Of a DNA stretch of 42,725 nucleotides, positions 1-12,429 are shown in pieces. The DNA comes from Gemmatimonadaceae bacterium. GTDB taxonomy: Bacteria; Gemmatimonadota; Gemmatimonadetes; Gemmatimonadales; Gemmatimonadaceae. The notes beneath the pieces are model-generated. The model was given only the letters and a program-made list of their open reading frames with translations, had not been told where the DNA came from and did no database searches. The stretch's first letter is position 1; the number at the start of each line of letters is the position of its first letter. Both the position numbers and the translations under genes were made by a program. Location: contig JACMME010000238.1 in the NCBI GenBank assembly GCA_014379205.1, forward strand, positions 1 to 42,725. Reading direction: 5' to 3'.

Positions 1-1
1 A

Positions 2-145
2 GTTGACGAGCTTCCCGATCTGGTTCAGAATCTGGGGCTTCGCCTGACCCTCCGCCCCTTCCGATTTGACGCGGTGATCAATCCTTCCGCGGAAGGGGAC
101 GAGGACGAGACCAAGTTCAGTGTAGGACTCACGTTCGGACGCTAA
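2..145 (+). CDS. C-terminal end of an outer-membrane-like protein (5' truncated by window edge)
   Basis: An open frame enters from the left edge and ends at TAA 143-145, giving 47 residues. The tail alternates polar and hydrophobic residues (LRLTLRPFRFDAV) and closes with FSVGLTFGR, which looks like the last strands of a beta-barrel; barrels usually end near an aromatic residue, and here the Phe is two residues before the end. A short acidic turn (EGDEDE) separates the last two strands. This is inference from about 47 residues only; it could equally be the last strands of a periplasmic beta-rich protein. A 291-bp gap with heptad repeats follows before kdsB, so it is probably not in the kds operon. 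Confidence 0.45.
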   Translation, partial: VDELPDLVQNLGLRLTLRPFRFDAVINPSAEGDEDETKFSVGLTFGR

Positions 146-189
146 CTGACCCGGGCACGACGGTCGCGAGAGTCTATCGCCACGAGTAC

Positions 190-280
190 GGTGCTTGGTG
201 CCTGGTGCTTGGTTGTCACGGCGCGGTGCCCGGTGCTCGGTTTTTCAACTGCGGTGCAAGGTGCCCGGTTGTAAAAGCGC
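190..280 (+). repeat. Heptanucleotide tandem repeat, organised in 28-bp units (locus A)
   Basis: Thirteen consecutive 7-bp steps stay in register from 190 to 280. GGTGC begins the heptads at 190, 197, 204, 225, 232, 253 and 260, and GGTT begins those at 211, 239 and 267. The remaining heptads (218, 246, 274) end in GC and act as separators. From 197 the pattern is three tandem 28-bp units (197-224, 225-252, 253-280): two GGTGCNN heptads, one GGTTNNN heptad and one separator. No inverted arm is visible nearby, unlike loci B and C. It is noncoding, since a 28-bp unit does not fit codons. It fills about a third of the 146-436 gap upstream of kdsB. Function unknown. Confidence 0.85.
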
Positions 281-371
281 GCTCACGCTTCAGGTGACGC
301 TCTGCGCGCTACCGCCCTGTCGGTCTTCGCAGCTCAGTTTTTCCGCATCCGCAATCAGTAATCGCTTTGGT

Positions 372-400
372 TTGCGTTTCGGGCGCCGAGTGGATACATT
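372..400 (+). promoter_or_regulatory. Weak candidate sigma-70-type promoter for the kds-lpt-rpoN operon
   Basis: TTGCGT (372-377) and TACATT (395-400) are separated by 17 bp and lie about 36 bp upstream of the TTG start of kdsB. Matches to the consensus are poor (3/6 and 4/6). The site is offered only because some promoter is expected in the 146-436 gap and nothing better was seen there. The rest of the gap, apart from the heptad repeat, shows no gene or obvious RNA. Confidence 0.2.
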
Positions 401-436
401 GCATGGCGTGAAACTTGCGTCCCCCCACGCTTCGCT

Positions 437-3845
<3,409 letters not shown>

Positions 3846-3849
<4 letters not shown>

Positions 3850-4412
3850 TCGACCCTGTTGTGGCTCGAGCAATCCGCGTCGTCGGACTGGATGTCGATG
3901 GTGTCCTTACCGATGGCGGCCTGTACATCGGGGACTGCGACGGAATGCCTGTCGAGCTCAAGCGATACGATATCCAGGACGGCCTCGCGATCCGTTTTCT
4001 ACGTGACGCCGGACTTCGAGTGATCATCATTACTGGCCGCGAGTCTGAGAGCGTACGCATCCGTGCCGGAGAGCTCGAAGTCGACGAACTCGTGCAGGAC
4101 CGGCATGCACGCAAACTGCCTGCGCTGCTACGGCTGCTGGACAAGCTGAACGCCTCCCCGGAAGAGACTGCTTTCATCGGCGATGATTTTCCGGACATGG
4201 GGATAATGCGTATGGTGGCACTTCCCGTAGCCGTCGGTAACGCGGTCCCGGAAATTCGAGCGATTTCAGCAGTGCAGCTCGAAAGGGAAGGGGGACGCGG
4301 AGCGGTACGCGAGTTCACGGAGTTGTTGCTCAAGGCTCGCGGGGAGTGGGAAGACATCGTTGAGCGGTACGTAGTGGAACGGTCGGCCGTAATGCATGGA
4401 GCCGTAGGGTGA
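3846..4412 (+). CDS. kdsC: Kdo-8-phosphate phosphatase (HAD family)
   Basis: KdsC hydrolyses Kdo 8-phosphate to Kdo. The HAD nucleophile motif GLDVDGVLTDG is near the N-terminus, followed by the substrate-specifying YDIQDG, motif II in IIITGRES, and the metal-binding FIGDDFPDM. A length of 188 residues fits this small cap-less subfamily, which usually acts as a tetramer. The start is taken at ATG 3846, overlapping the kdsA stop as ATGA; an in-frame ATG at 3828 would add six residues. It precedes kdsD with a GTGA overlap, so the three Kdo-8-P steps are translationally coupled. Confidence 0.95.
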
Positions 4413-5374
4413 GCGCGGCGGCTCTGGTGGAACGAGGTCGCAGGGTCATTCGAATGGAGCGCGACGCACTCGATGAGATTGAACGGCGGCTTGGCGACGA
4501 GTTTGCGGAGGCCGTAAATCTGCTCGCCTCGTGCTCCGGCCGCGTTATCGTGGCCGGCGTTGGAAAGTCCGGTCTGATCGCGCGCAAGATCGCGGCAACG
4601 CTTACTTCAACCGGAACCCCAGCCTCATTTCTGCACCCCGTCGAAAGCCTGCACGGGGATCTCGGTATGGTTGGACCGTCCGATGTCGCAATTCTGCTTT
4701 CAATGAGCGTTGAGACTGAGGAGATGGTTCCGCTGATTGACGCGCACACGCGACTCGGTGTCCGTATTGTCGCGTTGACTGGTGGACGTGATTCGACGCT
4801 GGCCAAGCTTGCCGATGTTACGCTTGATACCTGGGTGAGGGAGGAGGCGTGTCCACACGACCTTGCTCCAACGACGAGTACGACCGCGGCGCTCGTCCTT
4901 GGCGATGCTCTCGCTGTCGCACTTCTCGAAGAAAAAGGATTTCAGCGGCATGACTTCGCGAGACTGCATCCAGGCGGTTCACTCGGGAGAAGATTGCTGC
5001 GACGGGTGTCCGAAGTAATGGTTACGGACCGGCTTCCAACCCTTACAGCCTCGGCGACCATGCGCGAGGCGATCGTTCCGTTGGCGGAGTTACGAGGCAC
5101 GGTGGCAGTTGTCGATGGTGCTGGCCACGTGGTAGGGGTCGTTACGGCTGGCGACCTGAGCAGGCTCATGGAGCGCGAGGAGAACTTCTTTGCAATGCCG
5201 GTCGATACGGTGATGACCGCGAACCCAAAAGTGATCTATGCCGACGATCTCGCGAGCTCCGCGGTGTATCAGATGGAGAAGCACGGCATCATGGCGATTC
5301 CAGTGCTGGACTCGGAGGATCGAATGATTGGTATGGTGCATCTTCACGATTTAATGAGGGCGAGGGTGGTATGA
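4409..5374 (+). CDS. kdsD: Arabinose-5-phosphate isomerase (SIS domain plus two CBS domains)
   Basis: KdsD/KpsF isomerises ribulose 5-phosphate to arabinose 5-phosphate, the substrate of KdsA. The SIS domain (about residues 40-175) shows VAGVGKSGLIARKIAATL, the catalytic-site segment FLHPVESLHGDLGM and LSMSVETEEM. It is followed by LHPGGSLGRRL and two C-terminal CBS domains (about 200-321, with VMTDRLPTLT and VMTANPKVIY). Length 321 matches E. coli KdsD (328). The start is GTG 4409, overlapping the kdsC stop as GTGA. One difference from the common family signature is Val for Ser in the LSMSVETEE turn, which usually reads SxSGxT/E. Confidence 0.94.
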   Translation: MSAAALVERGRRVIRMERDALDEIERRLGDEFAEAVNLLASCSGRVIVAGVGKSGLIARKIAATLTSTGTPASFLHPVESLHGDLGMVGPSDVAILLSMSVETEEMVPLIDAHTRLGVRIVALTGGRDSTLAKLADVTLDTWVREEACPHDLAPTTSTTAALVLGDALAVALLEEKGFQRHDFARLHPGGSLGRRLLRRVSEVMVTDRLPTLTASATMREAIVPLAELRGTVAVVDGAGHVVGVVTAGDLSRLMEREENFFAMPVDTVMTANPKVIYADDLASSAVYQMEKHGIMAIPVLDSEDRMIGMVHLHDLMRARVV

Positions 5375-5919
5375 GCGCTCGCCCTTTGCTCGTGATACTG
5401 TCTCTTCTGTCAGTATTCGCCGCGTGCACCGACCGGACGGCTCCGGTGCAGGTGGCGAAGGGCGCGCTAGCCGATTCAGCGGATCAGGTACTGTTTCGTA
5501 TCAAGACTGTGCTGACCGATCGCGGGCTTCTTCGTGCGGAGCTCGAGGCGGATTCCGCTTTCTTTTTCGACGACAATACTCGTATCGAGCTGCGAAAGGT
5601 CAACACGACATTCTTCACATCAACCGGCGAACGCAGCTCGGTGCTGACGTCGCGCGAGGGGACCTACAATACGCGGCTGCAGGAGACCGAGGCACGAGGA
5701 GATGTCGTCGTCGTTAGCAACGAGGGTAACAAACTTGAAACGTCGCAGCTCAAGTACCAGCAGGCGCAGAATGAGATTTCGAGCGACAGCGCCTTCGTGT
5801 TCACCGAAAAGGGAAGACGGCTGGAAGGGATTGGCTTCGTGTCGGACCCCGACATGCGCAATGTCCGCGTGAAGAAGATAACGACGGGTGGAGGCACCTT
5901 CACTTTGCCAGGGCAGTGA
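5371..5919 (+). CDS. lptC: LptC-family LPS export protein, probable lipoprotein
   Basis: LptC anchors the periplasmic LPS bridge and passes LPS from the LptB2FG transporter to LptA. The 182-residue protein has a short hydrophobic N-terminus ending in VFAAC at about residue 19, which looks like a lipobox, although Phe at -3 is not ideal. The remainder is beta-rich, with alternating residues (ELRKVNTTFF, SVLTSREGTYN, EARGDVVVVS, LETSQLKY) typical of the OstA/LptC beta-jellyroll. E. coli LptC keeps a transmembrane anchor rather than a lipid anchor. It overlaps kdsD by ATGA and is directly followed by the LptA-like gene, as in the canonical kdsD-kdsC-lptC-lptA-lptB order. Confidence 0.88.
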   Translation: MSARPLLVILSLLSVFAACTDRTAPVQVAKGALADSADQVLFRIKTVLTDRGLLRAELEADSAFFFDDNTRIELRKVNTTFFTSTGERSSVLTSREGTYNTRLQETEARGDVVVVSNEGNKLETSQLKYQQAQNEISSDSAFVFTEKGRRLEGIGFVSDPDMRNVRVKKITTGGGTFTLPGQ

Positions 5920-7307
5920 TGTCGCGCGCCCTGTTCCTTCTGGCGGCTGTTGCTCCAGTCATCGCCTTGTCTGTAGCCGCGCAACAGCCGGAAGCTCCAG
6001 GAGGCCGGTGCCAGTTCCAGTTTGAGCCTCGCAATCCGGCCAGCCCGCCACGGGTGAATTCCGTGCAGCAGCCCAGCGGCGCCCGGCATTCCTATGTCGG
6101 TGGAGGGGTTCGCGGATTCTGTCCTGCGCAGAGCATCACAATCATCGCAGACAGTGTCGAGTATTACGAGGACACGCGATTGATGTACCTGATCGGCAAT
6201 GTAGAGTACGATGAGCCTCGTCTCTCGCTCGATGCACAGCGCATTACTTATTGGCAAAACGAGGAGCGCGTGCTCTCGGAAGGCAACGTGGATGCAACGC
6301 TACCGAGCGGAACGAACCTCAAGGGCCCCAAGGTCGATTACTATCGCGCCGTGCCGAGGATGAGGCCGCAGTCCCGGATGATATCGGATGGGCGTCCAAC
6401 CATCCGGATCATCGAGCGGGATTCGCTTGGCAGCGCGTCGGACCCTGTGATCGTTATCGCCAACACCGTCGTAATGATGGCAGACAGTCTGGTTTACGCG
6501 TCCGGGCGTGTTGAATTGACCAGACCGGATGTCATTGCACGAGCGGACTCGGCGACGATGGACAATGGACGGCAAAGCGCTCGACTCATGCGGCAGCCCG
6601 TGATCGAAGGACGCGGAGAACGTCCGTTCAAGCTCTTCGGCACGGTGATAGATATTTTCGCGCGCAATCGCAAGCTGGAGTTCGCGATAGCGCGTGGGCA
6701 GGGCAGGGCTGTCAGCGAAGACGTTACGCTTACCGCCGACACACTCGATTTCAGGTTGGTCGACAGCAAGCTGCATCGGGCGTACGCGTGGGGGAAATCG
6801 CGCGCCAGAGCTGTATCGCCGCAATATGACATAATCGCCGACTCTCTCGACGTTCGTATGCCGGCACAGCGAGTGAGTGAGGTCTACGGAGTTCGCGACG
6901 CTTTTGCACAGAGCACGCCGGATTCACTCAAGATCCGGACGACCGAAAAGGATTGGCTGCGCGGCGATACCATAATGGCGCAGTTCGATACCGCCTCGAC
7001 CGCGGACACGACTTCCCGCGCACAGATCAAACAGCTCGTGGCTCTCGGTCATGCACGTTCGTTGTACCAGCTGGCGCCCCGCGACACCGCGTCCAACCGG
7101 CCGGCTATCAACTATGTGGTTGGCAGGGATATCTCATTGGCATTCCAGAATCGCGAAGTCCAGACCGTAACGATTACCGAGCAGGCGCACGGAGTCTATC
7201 TCGAGCCCGCTCTCTCGGCGGTGCAGGTTGGCCCGGCAACCGGCCCGCGGCCGCCCACGCAGCCGAGCCCAGCGCCTGCTCGTCCGCCGGAGCGAACGTC
7301 ACCGTGA
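5916..7307 (+). CDS. lptA: Long LptA/OstA-family periplasmic LPS transport protein
   Basis: LptA-type proteins form the periplasmic bridge for LPS. There is a signal peptide ([19 protein letters not shown]) and then repeated OstA-like strands: [57 protein letters not shown] and further sets near residues 250-310. At 463 residues it is more than twice the length of E. coli LptA (185) and lacks the large C-terminal barrel of LptD, so it appears to hold two or more OstA jellyroll segments. The C-terminus is Pro/Ala-rich and probably disordered. The start is GTG 5916 or ATG 5919, next to the lptC stop. The family is clear; the exact role, LptA-like or LptD N-domain-like, is inferred. Confidence 0.8.
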   Translation: MMSRALFLLAAVAPVIALSVAAQQPEAPGGRCQFQFEPRNPASPPRVNSVQQPSGARHSYVGGGVRGFCPAQSITIIADSVEYYEDTRLMYLIGNVEYDEPRLSLDAQRITYWQNEERVLSEGNVDATLPSGTNLKGPKVDYYRAVPRMRPQSRMISDGRPTIRIIERDSLGSASDPVIVIANTVVMMADSLVYASGRVELTRPDVIARADSATMDNGRQSARLMRQPVIEGRGERPFKLFGTVIDIFARNRKLEFAIARGQGRAVSEDVTLTADTLDFRLVDSKLHRAYAWGKSRARAVSPQYDIIADSLDVRMPAQRVSEVYGVRDAFAQSTPDSLKIRTTEKDWLRGDTIMAQFDTASTADTTSRAQIKQLVALGHARSLYQLAPRDTASNRPAINYVVGRDISLAFQNREVQTVTITEQAHGVYLEPALSAVQVGPATGPRPPTQPSPAPARPPERTSP

Positions 7308-8521
7308 AGAACGAAGACTTACCAGGCGAATTGCAGCGGCTCATCGACCACCTGGCTCAGGGGGATCGGTCGACGGCACGCGGGCTGGAGGCGCTGGTAC
7401 TTGCCGCGCGACCGGATGGGACGGCCGATTTCAATAGCGTCGCCATTCGCTACCGCGATGACTACCTCGCCGTCATTCGCGATGAGGGCCGTGACGCCGA
7501 GCGCGAAGCGGGAAGGCTCGGCCTCGACGAAGTGCGCGCTCACCTCGCTGCATCGGTATTCCCGCGTCTGGCCAGTGACGGCGTAATCGTGCTACCGCAC
7601 AACGGACTGGCGGCGCCGGATGCCATGATTGCGATCGCGCATCGCTACTGGACCGAGATGGCACCGTTCCGTAGCGAGGTTGCGCAAATGCTTCGCCATA
7701 CAAGCGAGCATCCGGTAATGGTGGCCGGACGGCACACGAAGTCAGTAGCAATCGTCTCGGCGGAGACAGCAACCAGCGTTCTCTCCGCGGAGGGTCTGGT
7801 GAAGACGTACCGTCGGCGACGTGTAGTCAACGATGTCGCACTCCGGCTACGACAGGGAGAGATCGTCGGGCTACTCGGGCCAAACGGTGCGGGAAAAACG
7901 ACTACGTTTTACATGATCGTGGGGCTGATACAACCGCAACAGGGGAAGATTCTCGTTGACGGAAAGGACATCACCGAGATGCCTATGTTTCAGCGCGCGA
8001 GACAGGGGATTGGATACCTGTCGCAGGAGCCGTCGATCTTTCGCAAGCTGACGGTGGAGGAGAACATCCTGGCCATACTCGAGACACTCCACCTGTCCAA
8101 GGACGAAAGAAGGAAACGTCTCGAGAATCTGCTCGATGAACTGAGTATCAAGCACCTGAGGAAAAGCAAGGCGTACGCGCTCTCCGGCGGCGAGCGCCGG
8201 CGTCTGGAGATCACGCGGGCGCTGGTGACACAGCCCAAGTTCATGATGCTGGACGAGCCGTTCGCAGGCGTCGATCCGATCGCGGTGCACGACATCCAGT
8301 CCATTGTTTCCGGGTTACGGCACCGAGGTATCGGAGTCCTCATAAGCGACCACAACGTTGAGCAAACTCTCGACATCGTGGACCGCGCTTACATCATGTT
8401 CGATGGGCAGGTGAAAGTATCCGGATCCGTTCAGGAACTGGTGTTCGACGATACGGTAGCGAAAATTTATCTGGGTCCGACACTCACCTCACGGCTGCGT
8501 TTGCGCTTTTCCGCATCGTAG
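7304..8521 (+). CDS. lptB: LptB LPS-export ATPase with an extra ~156-residue N-terminal domain
   Basis: LptB is the cytoplasmic ATPase that powers LPS extraction from the inner membrane. The core (about residues 157-405) has Walker [10 protein letters not shown] near 192, the Q-loop at YLSQEPSIF, signature LSGGERRR near 293, Walker [13 protein letters not shown] and the H-loop SDHNV, all as in E. coli LptB (241 residues). Upstream, in the same frame with no stop, lie about 156 residues that are not part of LptB: mainly helical, with [14 protein letters not shown] and [16 protein letters not shown] segments that I do not recognise. GTG 7304 overlaps the preceding stop (GTGA), which favours translation of the extension. 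An internal start, such as ATG 7718, could also make near-normal LptB. rpoN follows after 17 bp. Confidence 0.9.
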   Translation: MKNEDLPGELQRLIDHLAQGDRSTARGLEALVLAARPDGTADFNSVAIRYRDDYLAVIRDEGRDAEREAGRLGLDEVRAHLAASVFPRLASDGVIVLPHNGLAAPDAMIAIAHRYWTEMAPFRSEVAQMLRHTSEHPVMVAGRHTKSVAIVSAETATSVLSAEGLVKTYRRRRVVNDVALRLRQGEIVGLLGPNGAGKTTTFYMIVGLIQPQQGKILVDGKDITEMPMFQRARQGIGYLSQEPSIFRKLTVEENILAILETLHLSKDERRKRLENLLDELSIKHLRKSKAYALSGGERRRLEITRALVTQPKFMMLDEPFAGVDPIAVHDIQSIVSGLRHRGIGVLISDHNVEQTLDIVDRAYIMFDGQVKVSGSVQELVFDDTVAKIYLGPTLTSRLRLRFSAS

Positions 8522-8538
8522 CAGGGAGCCAGTAAGTC

Positions 8539-10007
<1,469 letters not shown>

Positions 10008-10008
<1 letters not shown>

Positions 10009-11075
10009 TGGTCGCCACTGGCCGTGGGATCTCCCTGGCGACCGAAGTTGTGCCCCGGGGCCGCCACGATCGTGCGGTTACCGCCCCGGAGTCTGTGGAT
10101 GTGAGCGTGCTGGTGCCAGCCAAGAATGAGGCGGAGAATCTTCCGCTGTTCATGGAGCTGGCAGAAACCGCTTTATCACACGGACCAGTTACTTATGAAA
10201 TCATCGTCATCGATGACGGTTCCGACGATGAAAGCTGGAGTGTCCTCCAGACGCTCATGGAACAGTACCCCCGCCTGCGTGCCATAAGGCATCGCGCTCA
10301 GCGGGGCATCGCCGACGCCCTTCGCAACGGTTATTTGCAATCGCGGGGAAAGGTGCTTGTTTTCTACCCCGCCGATCTGCAGTTCCGGCCTGAAGACATT
10401 CCCCGGCTTGTAGCACCGATTCTCGAGGGGAATTCCGACATGGTGACAGGCTTCAAGCAGGGAAAGTACGACAAGGCGCTCGTGTCGGGCATTTACAACA
10501 GGCTGAGTCGTTCGCTGTTCAACGTGCCGGTAAAGGATCTCAATTCCGTAAAAGCGTATCGCCGTGAGATCATGGACGTGCTTCCCGTGCGTCCCGACTG
10601 GCACCGTTACATGATCGTGGTTGCAGCGGCGGAAGGCTTCACGGTATCGGAAATCCCCGTTCCGCTGTATCCAAGGCACGCCGGCCGTTCCAAGTTTGGA
10701 ATCGGCCGCATCCCGATCGGCGCGCTCGACATGCTTTCGGTATGGTTCGAGCTGAAGTTTGGCCGAAAACCGTTGTTGTTTTTCGGACTGCTCGGCGCGG
10801 CGCTCTTCCTTCTCGGGTTTCTCACGGGGCTAGTGGCAATCGTCTGGAGAGTGGTTGCGGGAGTGGGATTCCGCCCCCTCCTGAACCTGATCGAGGTCTG
10901 CCTGATTGTGGGAAGTGTGCTGTTCGTTGGAGGATTTCTGGGCGAAATGGTAGCCGTGCAGCGAGCGGAAATGCGGGAGATGCGAAGAAGGGCAGAGGAG
11001 GAAATGCGGGAAATGCGTCGCCGGCTCGACCAGTTGCGCAGCGATGCTGAGGACGGGAACCAGGCCGAAGACTAA
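10008..11075 (+). CDS. Membrane-anchored GT2 glycosyltransferase (polyprenyl-phosphate sugar type) with charged coiled-coil tail
   Basis: The N-terminal GT2 domain (about 30-235) has SVLVPAKNEAENL, the nucleotide-sugar motif IVIDDGSDDES and FYPADLQFRPED in place of the usual DxD region. Two hydrophobic hairpins follow (about residues 248-280 and 286-312). The C-terminus is a cytoplasmic-looking, highly charged helix in which the 11-residue pattern EMREMRRRxxx occurs twice (about 319-341). The architecture resembles bactoprenol-phosphate sugar transferases. GTG 10008 overlaps the rpoN stop by one base, so it is probably co-transcribed with the LPS operon. Its stop codon interlocks with that of the convergent acyltransferase in CTAA. 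Sugar specificity cannot be read from the sequence. Confidence 0.8.
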
Positions 11076-12127
11076 AGGTCTCTCGCCAACCTTATTCCGT
11101 ATCGGCCCAGGAAAAGGGCCAATTCCTCCGTTAGTGGCGACCCCGAGCTGCTGCGAGTTTTTCCGCCGAGATCCAACCAATGGGTTTTACGGGCTCGGTA
11201 TCGCTCCCGAACGGATTCTGTAAGAGCCGCTTCCGAGAGGACTGTGTCGTCGGCGGCGGTTTCCAGGTCCGTCTCCTGACCCGCGCGGAGCCAGAGAAGC
11301 TTCCACGCCATCCCCTTCCGGCGATACACCCGATATGCTGCTGAATCGGTGATCTGCACCTTGTCAAATGTGACGAAACGATCGAACTCCGCGATCATCT
11401 CTTCGATGATCTCTCCGCGGCGCTCTTCACTCGGCTTGCGAGGAAAGTCAGGCGCACTCCTGATCACCTTGGCCGGTGAGCCTACGGCGAGACTTCCAGC
11501 CGGGATGTTTCCCGCCACAAGCGAGTTTGCTCCGATGACGCTACCGTCACCGATCGTCACTCCCGGCATAACGAAGACACGCCATGGGAGCCACACGCTA
11601 CTGCCCAGCGTGACCGGCTCGTAAGTCACCGGATAGCCGTCCAGGATATTCAGCCACGAACCGTGGGTGAATATGAGGCAGTGCCCACCGATGCCGGTGT
11701 CGTCCCCGATAACGACTGGCTTCGTCGGATTGATGTAGGTCATCTGCAGGATAATCGTGCGGCTGCCGAGCGTAAATCTTGATTCGGGTAGCTGCGGCCC
11801 GCCGACAAACACCTGCTCGCGAATTTTCGCGTCCTCACCAATCTCAATCACATTGCAGGAGACGTAGCTGGACGTCCCGATACTGGAATACCGTCCGATC
11901 GAAATGCGGCGCCCCTGCACAACAGCGAGCAAGCCGATTTCCACATTGTCAGCGATCTCGACGGATTCGCCTACAATCACCCCACCAAAGCTAAATTTTA
12001 CGCGGTGGCCGATCTTGTAACCGAGAAAGGTACGGTATGCCCATATCTTAATGGGGCTTGGCAGCCAGCCAAAAAGCAGCAAGTGACGAAAAGGAATGCG
12101 TGCTTTGGGTAGGAGCGGCTGTGTCAC
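11072..12127 (-). CDS. Hexapeptide-repeat (left-handed beta-helix) acyltransferase
   Basis: Residues about 40-225 carry isoleucine-patch hexapeptide turns (VEIADNVEIGLLAVV, ISIGRYSSIG, IEIGEDAKIREQ, PVVIGDDTGIG, VTIGDGSVIGANSLVAGNIPAGSLAVGSPAKVI), the fold of O-acetyl/N-acyl transferases that use acetyl-CoA. A likely catalytic His lies in IFTHGSW. The C-terminal ~125 residues are helical and are not part of the beta-helix. At 351 residues it is longer than WbbJ-type enzymes (about 190-220). It probably O-acetylates a surface sugar, given the surrounding glycosyltransferases; the substrate is unknown. It is the only minus-strand gene in the first 20 kb. GTG at 12127 is the start used; a later start is possible. 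Confidence 0.8.
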   Translation of the reverse strand: MTQPLLPKARIPFRHLLLFGWLPSPIKIWAYRTFLGYKIGHRVKFSFGGVIVGESVEIADNVEIGLLAVVQGRRISIGRYSSIGTSSYVSCNVIEIGEDAKIREQVFVGGPQLPESRFTLGSRTIILQMTYINPTKPVVIGDDTGIGGHCLIFTHGSWLNILDGYPVTYEPVTLGSSVWLPWRVFVMPGVTIGDGSVIGANSLVAGNIPAGSLAVGSPAKVIRSAPDFPRKPSEERRGEIIEEMIAEFDRFVTFDKVQITDSAAYRVYRRKGMAWKLLWLRAGQETDLETAADDTVLSEAALTESVRERYRARKTHWLDLGGKTRSSSGSPLTEELALFLGRYGIRLARDL

Positions 12128-12429
12128 TCTATTCCGTTGAAATTTCCGCTGGATATCCGATCGCTATCGACATGAAGCGTTTCCGAACAGGTAACTGGTT
12201 GATACGTTTTCGAGTGCTGCTCTAACGGGGCCGGCACAACATCCAGTATCAGCGAGATGTGAGACAAGTGAACTTGAGCGCCGTCAAACAAAATATTCCA
12301 CAAATCGTCCGGCGTCGATGTTCTCACTCGCTGCATCTGTACCAATCTCGGTATTGTGCTGCGGAACTGCCTTCGTTTCCCATACGAGGGTCGGCCTCGT
12401 ATTCCCTGTGATACTTTCGTGAAGAGCTC
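12128..12429. other. Divergent intergenic region between acyltransferase and deacetylase-like genes
   Basis: About 300 bp, visibly less GC-rich than the flanking genes, separates two divergent genes and must hold both promoters if each is transcribed on its own. A minus-strand open frame (12124-12438, 104 codons, GTG start) crosses it and ends in a GTGA overlap with the acyltransferase start, but its product has no recognisable feature and its start lies inside the opposite gene. I see no clear promoter, terminator or repeat. Confidence 0.5.

Noticed and set aside
190..280. CRISPR-like array
   Set aside because: Units are 7 bp (28 bp as blocks) with no unique 30-40 bp spacers, no leader and no cas genes.
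6953..7303. Longer lptB frame beginning inside lptA
   Set aside because: It overlaps the well-supported OstA coding sequence; the GTG that overlaps the lptA stop is a natural start.
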